64,000 nucleotides of DNA from Solobacterium sp. (GTDB taxonomy: Bacteria > Bacillota_I > Bacilli_A > Erysipelotrichales > Erysipelotrichaceae): positions 124,001 to 188,000 of the forward strand of contig JAFUFO010000021.1 in assembly GCA_017469885.1 (NCBI GenBank), given 5' to 3'. A program made the position numbers and the translations under genes. Under the pieces are notes generated by a model, which saw only the letters and a list, made by a program, of their open reading frames with translations, was not told the origin of the DNA and did no database searches. This document shows, piece after piece, positions 50,781-59,760 of this stretch; the stretch's first letter is position 1, and every line of letters starts with the position of its first letter.

Positions 50781-51698
50781 ATGGCAAAGAAAAAATACGG
50801 GAGAAGAAATCATCAGCCCACTGTACTTGCCGGACAGATCCAGAAGTGGTGGTGGCTGTTCCTGCTTCCGGTCGTTGCGGCATTCGCAATCGGATTTGGC
50901 TGGCCGTTCTTCCAGGGCATCTGGCTTTCGCTCTGCAAGTTCAAGACAACGTCTGACGCAACTTTTATCGGCTTTTCCAACTACGGAAGAGCTCTGTCCG
51001 ATCCTTCATTTGTTCATTCGTTCTGGTATTCCGCACTGTTTGCGGTTACCTCTCTGGTCTTTATCAATATTCCGGCATTCGCCGTTGCCTATGCACTGAC
51101 GCAGGATATCAAGGGATCCAACCTGTACCGTACGGTATTCTTCATGCCGAACCTCATCGGCGGTATCGTTCTCGGTTACATCTGGTCCATGATCTTCGAC
51201 GGTATCCTGTCGCATTACAATACCTCGATCCTGCTGAACAGCACCTACGGTTTCTGGGGACTTATCATTCTCATCTGCTGGCAGCAGATCGGATACATGA
51301 TGATCATCTATATCGCAGGCCTGCAGGCAGTTCCGGGCGACATGATCGAAGCGGCGGAGATTGACGGCGCCAATAAGTGGCAGACACTCTTCAAGATCAT
51401 CATTCCGAATGTCATGCCTTCGATCACCATCTGCATGTTCTTAAGCATCACCAACGGATTCAAGCTGTTCGACCAGAACCTCGCACTCACCGGAGGCCAG
51501 CCGTTCACAATGAGTCCGGACGGAACAACGATCAAGGAAACTGAAATGCTGGCGCTGAATATTTACAACACGTTCTATAACTCCAACGCCGCATCCCGCG
51601 GTACCGCACAGGCGAAGGCAGTCATCTTCTTCATACTCGTTGCGGCACTGGGTCTGATCCAGCTGAAATTCACACGTGACAAGGAGGTACAGCAGTAA
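50781..51698 (+). CDS. ABC sugar permease, MalF/UgpA-like
   Basis: Protein of 305 residues with six membrane helices. A basic N terminus leads into WWLFLLPVVAAFAIGFGWPF. The EAA loop is EAAEIDGANKWQTLFKIIIP, contacting the ATPase. It forms the channel with the next gene, whose start overlaps its stop by one base. AGAAAGGAAC precedes the start. Confidence 0.93.
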   Translation: MAKKKYGRRNHQPTVLAGQIQKWWWLFLLPVVAAFAIGFGWPFFQGIWLSLCKFKTTSDATFIGFSNYGRALSDPSFVHSFWYSALFAVTSLVFINIPAFAVAYALTQDIKGSNLYRTVFFMPNLIGGIVLGYIWSMIFDGILSHYNTSILLNSTYGFWGLIILICWQQIGYMMIIYIAGLQAVPGDMIEAAEIDGANKWQTLFKIIIPNVMPSITICMFLSITNGFKLFDQNLALTGGQPFTMSPDGTTIKETEMLALNIYNTFYNSNAASRGTAQAKAVIFFILVAALGLIQLKFTRDKEVQQ

Positions 51699-52540
51699 TG
51701 AGCAAGCAGTCAAAATCCAAGAATGCACTGTCTGCCGTACTGGCAGTCATCTGTGTCATCTATGTGCTTCCGGTCGTCGTCGTTGTGCTGAACTCGTTCA
51801 AGCAGAACACCTACGTCAAGACACATACATTTGCACTCCCGACCGGTGAAATGTGGGCGGGATTCTCCAACTTCATCAAGGGCATGACCTTCGGCAACTA
51901 TCCGTTTGCCCGGTCAGTGGAATACAGCGTTCTGATCACCGTCGCTTCCACGGCGCTGATCCTGCTGTTTACCTCGATGGCCGCATGGTATATCGCACGT
52001 GTTGACTCTCCGATCTGCCGTGCCGTCTATTACCTGTGTGTCTTCTCGATGGTCGTTCCGTTCCAGATGGTCATGTTCACACTGTCCAAGACCGCAGACG
52101 TGCTCAAGCTCAACACCCCGTGGACGATTCCGGTCATCTATCTCGGATTCGGCGCAGGCCTTGCGATCTTCATGTTTGTCGGATTTGTAAAGTCAATTCC
52201 GCTCGAGATCGAAGAGGCTGCCGCAATTGACGGTGCCGGTCCGGTAAAGACCTACTTCCAGGTTGTTCTTCCGATGATGAAGCCGACGCTGATTTCGGTC
52301 GGCATTCTTGAAATCATGTGGGTATGGAATGACTATCTCCTGCCGTATCTTGTACTTGACCGTACAAAGTATATGACGATTCCGATCCACATCCAGTTCC
52401 TCAAGGGAAGTTATGGTACGGTTGACCTCGGCGCAACGATGGCGCTGATTCTGCTCAGCATCATTCCGGTTATTGTGTTCTATCTGCTCTGCCAGAAGCA
52501 TATTATCAAAGGCGTTGCGGCCGGTGCGGTCAAAGGATAA
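51698..52540 (+). CDS. ABC sugar permease, MalG/UgpB-partner type
   Basis: Protein of 280 residues with six membrane helices. The EAA loop is EEAAAIDGAGPVKTYFQVVL and the C terminus ends IIKGVAAGAVKG as in MalG-type permeases. Start codon sits inside TAATG of the previous gene. No ATPase gene follows directly; the MsmK-type ATPase at 53905 after the regulator probably serves this importer. Confidence 0.94.
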   Translation: MSKQSKSKNALSAVLAVICVIYVLPVVVVVLNSFKQNTYVKTHTFALPTGEMWAGFSNFIKGMTFGNYPFARSVEYSVLITVASTALILLFTSMAAWYIARVDSPICRAVYYLCVFSMVVPFQMVMFTLSKTADVLKLNTPWTIPVIYLGFGAGLAIFMFVGFVKSIPLEIEEAAAIDGAGPVKTYFQVVLPMMKPTLISVGILEIMWVWNDYLLPYLVLDRTKYMTIPIHIQFLKGSYGTVDLGATMALILLSIIPVIVFYLLCQKHIIKGVAAGAVKG

Positions 52541-52601
52541 GCAGCTGGCGGTGTCCGCGTGTTAAAATACAGCGAACACTAGCATTTCTCGGAGAACTAC
52601 T

Positions 52602-53645
52602 ATGACAACGATTAAAGACATTGCGAAGCTGTCCGGATACAGTATCGGAACAGTTTCCCGCGTCATCAACAACCACCCGGATGTGAGCGAAGAAGCGCGC
52701 AGACGGGTTCAGGAAGTGATCCGTGAACAGAACTTTCAGCCGAATTCCAACGCAAAGCAGCTAAAGCAGCAGTCCAACTCTGCGATCACCATTATCGTCA
52801 AAGGTAATGAGAACATGTTCTTTGAAAGCATTCTGGAACGCGTTCAGGTGATGTTAAAGGAAAGCGGAGAGGATGTTGCGGTAGCCTTCCTGGATGAATA
52901 TGCCAACGAAGTGCAGACCGCTGCGCAGCTGTGTGCATCCCGCAAGCCGAAGGGATTCATTTTCCTCGGCGGCAACCTGGAATTTTTCCGGCAGGATTTC
53001 GGAAAGATCGATGTTCCGTGCGTGCTGCTCACAAACACGGCTGAGGGACTCGAACTGAAAAATCTGTCGAGTTATACCACGGATGATATGGAAGCCGGAA
53101 GGGCAGCAGTCGAATATCTGATTCAGATGGGACATACCCACATCGGCATCATCGGCGGCAGCGCCTCCCGCATCGGAAGTCAGATCGGCTTCCGCCGTAT
53201 GGAAGGCTGCAAGGCTGCCTTCGACCAGCATGGTCTTGAATTCGATGAAAACATGCAGTATGAACCGAGCCGCTTCTCCATGGCAGGGGGCTATGAGAGC
53301 GCCCAGCGCCTGCTGAAGAAGAATCCGAAGATCACTGCGGTGTTTGCGCTCGGTGACACGATTGCCCTTGGGGCGATGCGCGCAATCAAGGATATGGGGA
53401 TGTCCATTCCGGAGGATATTTCAGTGCTCGGCTATGACGGCATTGAATCTTCACGGTATTCCATTCCGCGGCTTTCCACGATCCGTCAGGACACGGATAT
53501 GCTCGCAAAAAAGGGCGTGGAAGACATTCTTCTGCGCATTAATTACAACCATGCGGTTACGGATGAATTCATTAATTTCTCCCTTGTGGAGGGGGAATCC
53601 GTCCGGAATCTGAATCAGAAGCGTAAAAACGCAAAAAAACAGTAA
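52602..53645 (+). CDS. LacI-family transcriptional regulator
   Basis: Protein of 347 residues. Helix-turn-helix TTIKDIAKLSGYSIGTVSRV at 2-21 with the hinge helix FQPNSNAKQLKQQ. The effector domain is the periplasmic-binding-like fold, with MGHTHIGIIGG, AVFALGDTIALGAMRAIKDMG and SVLGYDGIESSRYSIPRLSTI. It probably represses the ABC importer until its sugar is present. It follows the permease gene by 61 bases. Confidence 0.93.
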   Translation: MTTIKDIAKLSGYSIGTVSRVINNHPDVSEEARRRVQEVIREQNFQPNSNAKQLKQQSNSAITIIVKGNENMFFESILERVQVMLKESGEDVAVAFLDEYANEVQTAAQLCASRKPKGFIFLGGNLEFFRQDFGKIDVPCVLLTNTAEGLELKNLSSYTTDDMEAGRAAVEYLIQMGHTHIGIIGGSASRIGSQIGFRRMEGCKAAFDQHGLEFDENMQYEPSRFSMAGGYESAQRLLKKNPKITAVFALGDTIALGAMRAIKDMGMSIPEDISVLGYDGIESSRYSIPRLSTIRQDTDMLAKKGVEDILLRINYNHAVTDEFINFSLVEGESVRNLNQKRKNAKKQ

Positions 53646-53697
53646 AAATTGTTCAAAAAGACAAGAAAAAAAGGTATACCTCGTAACAACCTTACGT

Positions 53698-53735
53698 TAT
53701 AATACCGACTATAGGGGCCAATGAAAGCGCTGTCA
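53698..53735 (+). promoter_or_regulatory. msmK promoter -10 box and perfect cre site
   Basis: TATAAT at 53698-53703 with no good -35. ATGAAAGCGCTGTCA at 53721-53735 matches the cre consensus WTGNAANCGNWNNCW at every fixed position, downstream of the expected start of transcription. CcpA control of msmK is the natural reading. Confidence 0.7.
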
Positions 53736-53742
53736 TTTGCAG

Positions 53743-53860
53743 TGCAATCAGGCTCCTCGCCAGAAAGTTCTGCAGCTGGGTGAAACCGCCGCGGGTACGG
53801 AGCGGATGCGGAACGCACCGGATTGTCAGCGGCGCGGGTTCATCGACGCGGGAACTTCAG
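53743..53860 (+). ncRNA. Structured GC-rich leader of unknown class before msmK
   Basis: The 259-base gap 53646-53904 has a GC-rich middle section without an open frame. Nested pairing can be drawn: CAATC (53745-53749) with GATTG (53821-53825), GCTCC (53752-53756) with GGAGC (53799-53803), and hairpin TGCG-GAA-CGCA (about 53807-53817). A further GCGGCGCGGG / CGACGCGGG-rich segment follows, and AAGTTC near 53765 can pair with GAACTT near 53852. It lies between the promoter and the msmK ribosome site. No known riboswitch signature was recognised and no terminator is obvious. Confidence 0.45.
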
Positions 53861-53904
53861 AATTCTTTCTATTTTAAATTAAAGAAAGGGGCAAGGAGAA
53901 AGAC

Positions 53905-55080
53905 ATGGCAACAGTATCACTTAGACACATCGTTAAGATTTACCCGAACAGCAACGACGGAAAGAAGCACAAGCCTACTAACCTGAAGGTTACAGAGGAA
54001 GGCGTTCTTGCCGTCCAGGACTTCAATCTGGAGATTGCAGACCAGGAATTCATCGTTCTCGTCGGTCCTTCCGGATGCGGTAAGTCCACAACACTGCGAA
54101 TGGTCGCAGGCCTCGAGGAAATTTCCAAGGGCGAGCTCTACATCGACGACAAACTCGTAAACGATGTTGCGCCGAAAGACAGAGATATCGCGATGGTATT
54201 CCAGAACTACGCGCTGTATCCGCACATGACAGTTCGTCAGAACATGGAGTTCCCGCTGAAGCTTCGTAAAGTTCCGAAGGCTGAAATCGACCAGGCAGTT
54301 GATCAGGCAGCTGAAATTCTCGGCATCACACAGTACCTCGACCGTAAACCGAAGGCTCTCTCCGGTGGTCAGAGACAGCGTGTTGCGATCGGACGTGCTA
54401 TCGTCCGTGCACCGAAGGTTCTCCTCATGGACGAGCCGCTCTCCAACCTGGACGCCAAGCTGCGTAACCAGATGCGTGCTGAGATCATCAAGCTCCGTCA
54501 GAGAATCAAGTCCACATTCATTTACGTTACACACGACCAGACCGAAGCTATGACACTCGGTGACCGTATCGTCATCATGAAAGACGGTGTCATCCAGCAG
54601 ATCGGCACTCCGCAGGAAGTTTATGACGATCCTGTGAACATGTTCGTCGCAGGCTTCATCGGCGTTCCGCAGATGAACTTCTATGATGGCAAGCTCCTCC
54701 GTTCCGCAGACGGCAAGTACAGCGTACAGGTTGAAGATGCTGTTATCGAGCTCTCCGCTGAAAAGCAGAAGAACCTCGCAGCTAACAATGTTGCAGCACA
54801 GGATGTAACCGTTGGTGTCCGTCCGGATCACATCACTCTTAAGGAAGTTCCGGGCAAGATGATCAAGGGTAAGGTAGACGTATCCGAACTTATGGGTTCC
54901 GCTGTCCACCTGCACATCAACGCTTGCGGCAAGGACGGTGTCATCATCGTTCCGACACTTGACCTCAAGGGCAACAAGACCTATTCCATGGGTTCCGACA
55001 TCGAATTCACATTCGACGGCGGCGTTGCACATGTATTCGCAAAGGATACACAGAACAACCTCGAGTTCAACGCTCAGTAA
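53905..55080 (+). CDS. msmK: Sugar ABC transporter ATPase, MsmK/UgpC type
   Basis: Protein of 391 residues. Walker A GPSGCGKST, Q loop FQNYALYPHMTVRQNM, signature LSGGQRQRVAIGRA, Walker B VLLMDEPLSNLDAK and switch His in VTHDQTEAM are intact. The C-terminal regulatory domain (about 245-391, OB-like) is typical of MsmK, which serves several carbohydrate importers in one cell. This fits its separate promoter and cre site. An insertion at about 16-32 (NSNDGKKHKPTNLKVTEEGV) lies between the first strands. T-ending codons indicate high expression. Confidence 0.95.
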   Translation: MATVSLRHIVKIYPNSNDGKKHKPTNLKVTEEGVLAVQDFNLEIADQEFIVLVGPSGCGKSTTLRMVAGLEEISKGELYIDDKLVNDVAPKDRDIAMVFQNYALYPHMTVRQNMEFPLKLRKVPKAEIDQAVDQAAEILGITQYLDRKPKALSGGQRQRVAIGRAIVRAPKVLLMDEPLSNLDAKLRNQMRAEIIKLRQRIKSTFIYVTHDQTEAMTLGDRIVIMKDGVIQQIGTPQEVYDDPVNMFVAGFIGVPQMNFYDGKLLRSADGKYSVQVEDAVIELSAEKQKNLAANNVAAQDVTVGVRPDHITLKEVPGKMIKGKVDVSELMGSAVHLHINACGKDGVIIVPTLDLKGNKTYSMGSDIEFTFDGGVAHVFAKDTQNNLEFNAQ

Positions 55081-55100
55081 GGATTCTGACATTGATTCCA

Positions 55101-55137
55101 GAAAAGGCTGTACACAAACCGTGTACAGCCTTTTTTT
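55101..55137. terminator. Bidirectional terminator after msmK
   Basis: Fourteen-base arms AAAAGGCTGTACAC / GTGTACAGCCTTTT; serves msmK on the plus strand and the lipoprotein gene on the minus strand. Confidence 0.9.
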
Positions 55138-55156
55138 GCCTTTCTTTTTAACAGGA

Positions 55157-55702
55157 CTATTCTTCCGCGCGGTACCAGGTATCAAACTTCATCGAACCGC
55201 ACAGATCATCCATCAGCTGAAGCACATCCTCCGTCAGTGCCTCAAACCGGATTTCCTTTACATCATCACCCGCAAACCCGCTGAAGTCGACGGAGGAAAC
55301 ATGAAGTGTAAGATTGTAATCTTCCGCGGTATAGGTTCCGCTGTAGTGCCCCATTCCTTCAAACAGGTTTTCCGTAAGCACAAATGTTCCGTCCGGATTC
55401 AGCACCAGCTCGGGCAGATAGGGCTCAGAAAACATGTCGCTGGAACTGACATAGCGGCGAATGGAAGTGACCTCGCCGACTTCCTGTTCCGGTTTCAGGG
55501 ACCCGGCTGTTTCCGTCTCTGCAGGTTTGACAGAGGAAGATGAAGTGTCCGCAGACTCGGAAACAGAAGGAATCAGGGCAATCGGTGTTTCTTCCGGAGC
55601 TTCCGTCGGTGATTCTGTGACAGTCACGGGAGCCGGTGTCTTTGAAGTGCAGGCGGTGCACAGAAGCACAGCGGCACAAAGGAAATATAATATGCGTTTC
55701 AC
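55157..55702 (-). CDS. Hypothetical lipoprotein
   Basis: Protein of 181 residues from a GTG start at 55702, chosen because GGAGGAGG lies 9 bases upstream and the signal peptide KRILYFLCAAVLLCTAC begins there; a longer frame upstream has no ribosome site. The lipobox CTAC is not fully canonical at -3. A Thr/Ser/Pro/Glu-rich linker (about 20-75) follows, then a C-terminal domain with GTYTAEDYNLTLHVSSVDF, a beta-rich fold that recurs in uncharacterised Bacillota lipoproteins. Function unknown. Confidence 0.8.
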   Translation of the reverse strand: MKRILYFLCAAVLLCTACTSKTPAPVTVTESPTEAPEETPIALIPSVSESADTSSSSVKPAETETAGSLKPEQEVGEVTSIRRYVSSSDMFSEPYLPELVLNPDGTFVLTENLFEGMGHYSGTYTAEDYNLTLHVSSVDFSGFAGDDVKEIRFEALTEDVLQLMDDLCGSMKFDTWYRAEE

Positions 55703-55887
55703 GGAGCGTATCCTCCTCCTTCTATTTGATTTCACTATAATTCCTGTCGGAAGCATTACGGAAGCCGGAAGCGGTAACACTGTGTGTCTGAAAAAAGGAT
55801 GCCGTCCGGAGATAATATCAATGGCATGCCTGCAATATCCTGTTTTATAATTGAACTAACAGAAACTGTGGGAAAGGAAAAATACCT

Positions 55888-56853
55888 ATGAGTGTTAATC
55901 ATCGTAAAGTAGCTGTGATCGGCTGCGGTTTTGTCGGCGCAACGAGTGCGTTCGCAATCATGCAGAGCGGTCTGTTTTCGGAAATGGTCCTTCTGGACGT
56001 CAACCACGACAAGGCAGAAGGCGAGGCGATGGATATCAGCCATGGCACTGCCCTGGTAAGTCCGATGCGTGTGTACGCGGGTGACTATGATGACATCGGG
56101 GATGCGGCAATCATCGTTGTGACGGCAGGCGCTGCTCAGAAGCCGGGAGAGACCCGTCTGGACCTGATTCATAAGAACGTATCGATCTTCTCCGGCATCA
56201 TGAAGGAGATCCGTGCCCGCAAGCCGGAAGGGATCATGCTGGTAGTTGCCAACCCGGTCGATATTCTGACCTACTACGCCGCAAAGACCAGCGGCATGGG
56301 TGAGTCCCGTGTCTTTGGCTCCGGAACCGTACTTGATACTTCGCGTCTGCGCACACTGCTTTCCACAAAGCTCGATGTCGACAGCCGCAACATTCACGCC
56401 TACATCGTCGGCGAGCACGGCGACAGTGAGATCGTCTGCTGGAGCAACGCAGATGTTTCCGGTGTTCCGCTGGCAGACTTCTTCGCGCTGCGCGGGATGG
56501 GTGACATTGACTTTGAAGAGACCCAGAAGGAAATCAGCGATGATGTCAAAAACAGTGCATATGAGATCATCGCCAAGAAACATGCGACCTACTACGGCAT
56601 CGGTATGTCCGTTGCGCGTATCTGCAAGGCCATCGCCAAGGATGAAAAATCCGTTCTGCCGGTATCCGTCGTTCTCAACGGCGAATACGGCATCAGTAAC
56701 TGTGCGCTGTCCGTACCGGCAATCGTCTGCCGGAATGGCGTCGAATCGCTGGTTCCGATTTCCATGAGTGAGGCGGAGCGCGAGGCACTGAACGCTTCGG
56801 CTGAAGTGCTGAAACAGAACATGAGCGATATCGACTTCAGTGTGAACGACTGA
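55888..56853 (+). CDS. ldh: L-lactate dehydrogenase
   Basis: Protein of 321 residues. NAD-binding VIGCGFVGATSAFA (about 9-22) and D39-type Asp in LLDVNHDKA show NAD preference; TAGAAQKPGETR is the substrate loop with the specificity Gln giving lactate rather than malate; ANPVDILTYYA and GEHGDSE (catalytic His) complete the site. It reduces pyruvate to L-lactate and regenerates NAD in fermentation. AAAGG precedes the start; TATAAT at 55846-55851 is a likely -10 box. Confidence 0.95.
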   Translation: MSVNHRKVAVIGCGFVGATSAFAIMQSGLFSEMVLLDVNHDKAEGEAMDISHGTALVSPMRVYAGDYDDIGDAAIIVVTAGAAQKPGETRLDLIHKNVSIFSGIMKEIRARKPEGIMLVVANPVDILTYYAAKTSGMGESRVFGSGTVLDTSRLRTLLSTKLDVDSRNIHAYIVGEHGDSEIVCWSNADVSGVPLADFFALRGMGDIDFEETQKEISDDVKNSAYEIIAKKHATYYGIGMSVARICKAIAKDEKSVLPVSVVLNGEYGISNCALSVPAIVCRNGVESLVPISMSEAEREALNASAEVLKQNMSDIDFSVND

Positions 56854-56876
56854 GGAGATTACTGCTGTATGTATGC

Positions 56877-56909
56877 AGGGCATTCCGGATGATCCGGAAT
56901 GCCTTTTCC
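56877..56909 (+). terminator. Terminator of ldh
   Basis: Stem GGCATTCCGGA / TCCGGAATGCC followed by TTTT. Confidence 0.9.
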
Positions 56910-57089
56910 TCTGGCGGGCCAAAGTGCATATATATTTTTGTGCTTAACCGCTTGTAAAGCATCGTAGAACTGTATATATTGTTTTTGGCGATGAAAACCG
57001 TGACAATGCATGGATTTTCGGAAATATCGCCGGAACATTTGGATTTCTGTATTCGCTGCATCCATAAGAGAGCGGCAGGAGGGAAGATT

Positions 57090-57719
57090 ATGAACAGAAA
57101 CAAGAAACGTACTCAGAAGCTGACACTCGCGGCTTTTTTTGTCGCCATTGAGATCCTCATGGCGGTAACGCCGATCGGATTCATTCCCGTCGGTGCCATC
57201 AACATCACGACCATGCATCTGCCGGTTATTCTTGCAGGTATTATCCTCGGCCCGCTGTATGGCGCGCTGATGGGCTTTGTCTTCGGTCTTACCAGCATGC
57301 TTAAAGCAACGTTCGCGCCGGGCATCACCAGCTTCTGCTTCAGCCCGTTCATCACGATCGGCGGTGTCCATGGCAACTTCTGGAGCCTGTTCATCGCATT
57401 CGTACCGCGCATCACACTCGGTGTGCTGTCGTTCTATATCTATCTGGCTATGCGCCGCATGAAGCGCTCGCGGGTCACTTCCGCAGCGGTGTCTGCCGGT
57501 CTTAACACACTGATCCATACGCTGTTTGTCATGGGCTCCATCTGGCTGTTCTTCGGCAGTGCCTATGCAAATGCGGCAGGAATCGGTGTCGGTGCTGTAA
57601 TCATTACCGTTCTGACGTCGAACGGAATCCTTGAGATCATCCTTGCGTCCATTGTGATTCCGGCACTTGTCAGAGCGCTGAAACCCGCAATGGAAAGGAT
57701 GGGCTTCTATGACAAATAA
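57090..57719 (+). CDS. panT: ECF transporter S component, probably pantothenate-specific
   Basis: Membrane protein of 209 residues with about six helices. KLTLAAFFVAIEILMAVTPIG, IPVGAINITTMHLPVILAGI and ILGPLYGALMGFVFGLTSML are typical S-component features. The start ATG at 57090 has CAGGAGGG just upstream. It overlaps coaBC by 11 bases and shares a transcript with coaBC and coaX, which use pantothenate; that context is the basis for calling PanT. The shared energy module (EcfA, EcfA', EcfT) is outside the window. Confidence 0.82.
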   Translation: MNRNKKRTQKLTLAAFFVAIEILMAVTPIGFIPVGAINITTMHLPVILAGIILGPLYGALMGFVFGLTSMLKATFAPGITSFCFSPFITIGGVHGNFWSLFIAFVPRITLGVLSFYIYLAMRRMKRSRVTSAAVSAGLNTLIHTLFVMGSIWLFFGSAYANAAGIGVGAVIITVLTSNGILEIILASIVIPALVRALKPAMERMGFYDK

Positions 57720-58902
57720 ACCCTGTGTTCTGATTGGTGTTACCGGCGGTATTGCCGCATACAAGATCTGTTCTCTCGTGTCATCGCTGCACAAACAGGA
57801 CTATGAAGTGCATGTGCTGATGACCAGGGAAGCGCAGGAATTCATCACTCCGCTGACCATGCAGAGTCTGTCCGGTCAGAAGGTGATCCTGGATATGTTC
57901 ACAACGGACTATACGCCCGATGTGCATCATATCAGTCTCGCGCAGAAGGCGGATGCCTTTGTCATTGCACCGGCGACCGCGAATGTCATCGCAAAGGTCG
58001 CCAACGGCATTGCGGATGACATGCTTACCACAACCTTCCTTGCGAGCAAATGCGAGAAACTGATCGTACCGGCAATGAACACGGCCATGCTGGAAAACCC
58101 GATCACACAGGACAATCTGAAAAAGTGCGAACAGTACGGCATGCATATCCTGGAAAGCGGCAGCGGCTATCTCGCCTGCGGCACGACCGGAAAGGGAAGA
58201 ATGCCGGAGCCGGATCAGATTGAAGATGCACTGAAGGAAGTGCTTCATACCGATAAATATTTAGCCGGACGAAAGGTTCTCATCACCGCAGGACCGACCT
58301 GCGAAGCCATCGATCCGGTACGTTATATCACCAACCATTCCAGCGGAAAGATGGGCTATGCCCTGGCAAGGGCTGCCCGCAATGCCGGTGCTGAGGTTAT
58401 CCTCGTTGCCGGAAAGACCGCCTTGGCGGATATCCGCGGGGTGCATATGGTTCCCGTTACCTCCGCAAGGGAAATGGCTGACGCCGTGCTTCCGCGCCAG
58501 CAGGAAATGGATATCATGATCCTTGCGGCAGCGGTCGCAGACTATACGCCGATCACCACGGCAGAAGAAAAGATCCATAAAGCCGATGGCGGTATGAATC
58601 TCGAACTGACCCGGACAACCGATATCCTCAAGACTCTCGGCCAGAATAAACGGGACGGACAGATCCTGGTCGGCTTCTCGATGGAAACCGAAAACCTGAT
58701 TCCGAATTCCCGCCGGAAGCTGAGTTCTAAGAACTGTGACTTTATTGTCGCAAACAGCCTGCGACAGGCAGGTGCCGGATTTGCCGGGGATACAAATGTT
58801 GTCACGGTGATTTCGGAGAAAGAGACCAGCGAACTGGGACTGTTAAGCAAAGATGATACCGCAGAGGAAATTCTGCGGATCGTGGCAGCGGAGGGACTGT
58901 AA
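57709..58902 (+). CDS. coaBC: Bifunctional phosphopantothenoylcysteine decarboxylase / phosphopantothenate-cysteine ligase
   Basis: Protein of 397 residues. The CoaC half (about 1-180) binds FMN: GVTGGIAAYKICSLV, PATANVIAKVANGIADDMLTT and PAMNTAMLENP. The CoaB half (about 185-397) has KVLITAGPTCEAIDPVRYITNHSSGKMGYALA, AAAVADYTP and the C-terminal KNCDFIVANSL. It converts phosphopantothenate to phosphopantetheine, steps 2 and 3 of CoA synthesis. It shares one base with coaX. Confidence 0.96.
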   Translation: MTNKPCVLIGVTGGIAAYKICSLVSSLHKQDYEVHVLMTREAQEFITPLTMQSLSGQKVILDMFTTDYTPDVHHISLAQKADAFVIAPATANVIAKVANGIADDMLTTTFLASKCEKLIVPAMNTAMLENPITQDNLKKCEQYGMHILESGSGYLACGTTGKGRMPEPDQIEDALKEVLHTDKYLAGRKVLITAGPTCEAIDPVRYITNHSSGKMGYALARAARNAGAEVILVAGKTALADIRGVHMVPVTSAREMADAVLPRQQEMDIMILAAAVADYTPITTAEEKIHKADGGMNLELTRTTDILKTLGQNKRDGQILVGFSMETENLIPNSRRKLSSKNCDFIVANSLRQAGAGFAGDTNVVTVISEKETSELGLLSKDDTAEEILRIVAAEGL

Positions 58903-59711
58903 TGATGTATCTTCTTACAATCGATGTCGGAAACACCCATATCAAGATGGATCTTCTGCCGGATGATGAACATCAGGCAATTGCCGGCTTCCGTCTTACC
59001 ACGCGGACACCGCGCACCAGTGATGAATTCGGCCTCTGTATCCGCGAGTTTCTCGCCGCAAATGAACTGACAAAGGAAAACATTCAGGATGTCATCATCT
59101 CCTCGGTGGTTCCGAAGGTGATGTATTCCCTGACCTCCAGTATCCGCAAATATATTCAGAAGGAGCCGATCATTATCGGCCCGGGCATCCGGACCGGAAT
59201 CTCGATCCGTACGGATAATCCCAAGGAAGTCGGGGCGGACCGGATCGTGGACTGCGCGGCGGCCTACTATACGTATCATCGCTCCTGCATCATCGTGGAC
59301 TTCGGCACCGCGACAACCTTCGACTATGTATCGAATGACGGTGTCTTCCAGTACACGGTCATTGCGCCGGGTCTTGAGACCGGTGCGAGCGCACTGACTT
59401 CGATGACCGCAAAACTGCCGGAAATTGAAATCAAAAAGCCGGAAAGCATTCTTGTAAAGAATACGATCGCCGGCATGCAGGCAGGGGTTGTTTATGGCTA
59501 TATCGGTCAGGTGGAATACATTATCCGCAAGATGAAGAAAGAACTGAATGATCCGGACGCATTTGTCATTGCGACAGGCGGCCTTGGACGCGTCATCGCG
59601 GATGAGACCGATACCATTGATATCTATGATCCCGATCTTGCCGGAAAGGGCATGTCCATTATTTACAAACGCAACCGGGAAAAGACCCAGCAGAACAGGG
59701 AAACAGAATAA
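58902..59711 (+). CDS. coaX: Type III pantothenate kinase
   Basis: Protein of 269 residues, ASKHA fold. IDVGNTHIK binds phosphate near the N terminus; GADRIVDCAAAY and VDFGTATTFDYV carry the catalytic and monovalent-cation region; PGLETGASALTSMTAKLPEIE and ATGGLGRVIADET follow. It phosphorylates pantothenate, step 1 of CoA synthesis. Two adjacent ATG codons (58902, 58905) are possible starts. Confidence 0.96.
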   Translation: MMYLLTIDVGNTHIKMDLLPDDEHQAIAGFRLTTRTPRTSDEFGLCIREFLAANELTKENIQDVIISSVVPKVMYSLTSSIRKYIQKEPIIIGPGIRTGISIRTDNPKEVGADRIVDCAAAYYTYHRSCIIVDFGTATTFDYVSNDGVFQYTVIAPGLETGASALTSMTAKLPEIEIKKPESILVKNTIAGMQAGVVYGYIGQVEYIIRKMKKELNDPDAFVIATGGLGRVIADETDTIDIYDPDLAGKGMSIIYKRNREKTQQNRETE

Positions 59712-59717
59712 GTTAAG

Positions 59718-59760
59718 AAATCCCATGGATTCACAGATTTGAATCGCATGGGATTTTTTA
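59718..59760. terminator. Bidirectional terminator between coaX and hicB
   Basis: Stem AAATCCCATG / CATGGGATTT with a long loop and a T run; it includes the hicB stop on the minus strand. Confidence 0.75.

Noticed and set aside
53771-53800. T-box-like string GGGTGAAACCGCCGCGG before msmK
   Set aside because: It lacks the TGGN core, stem I and a following terminator, so it is not a T-box; the region is reported as an unassigned leader.
53917-55185. Minus-strand open frame of 422 codons across msmK
   Set aside because: Antisense to an intact ABC ATPase and spans the strong terminator at 55101-55137.
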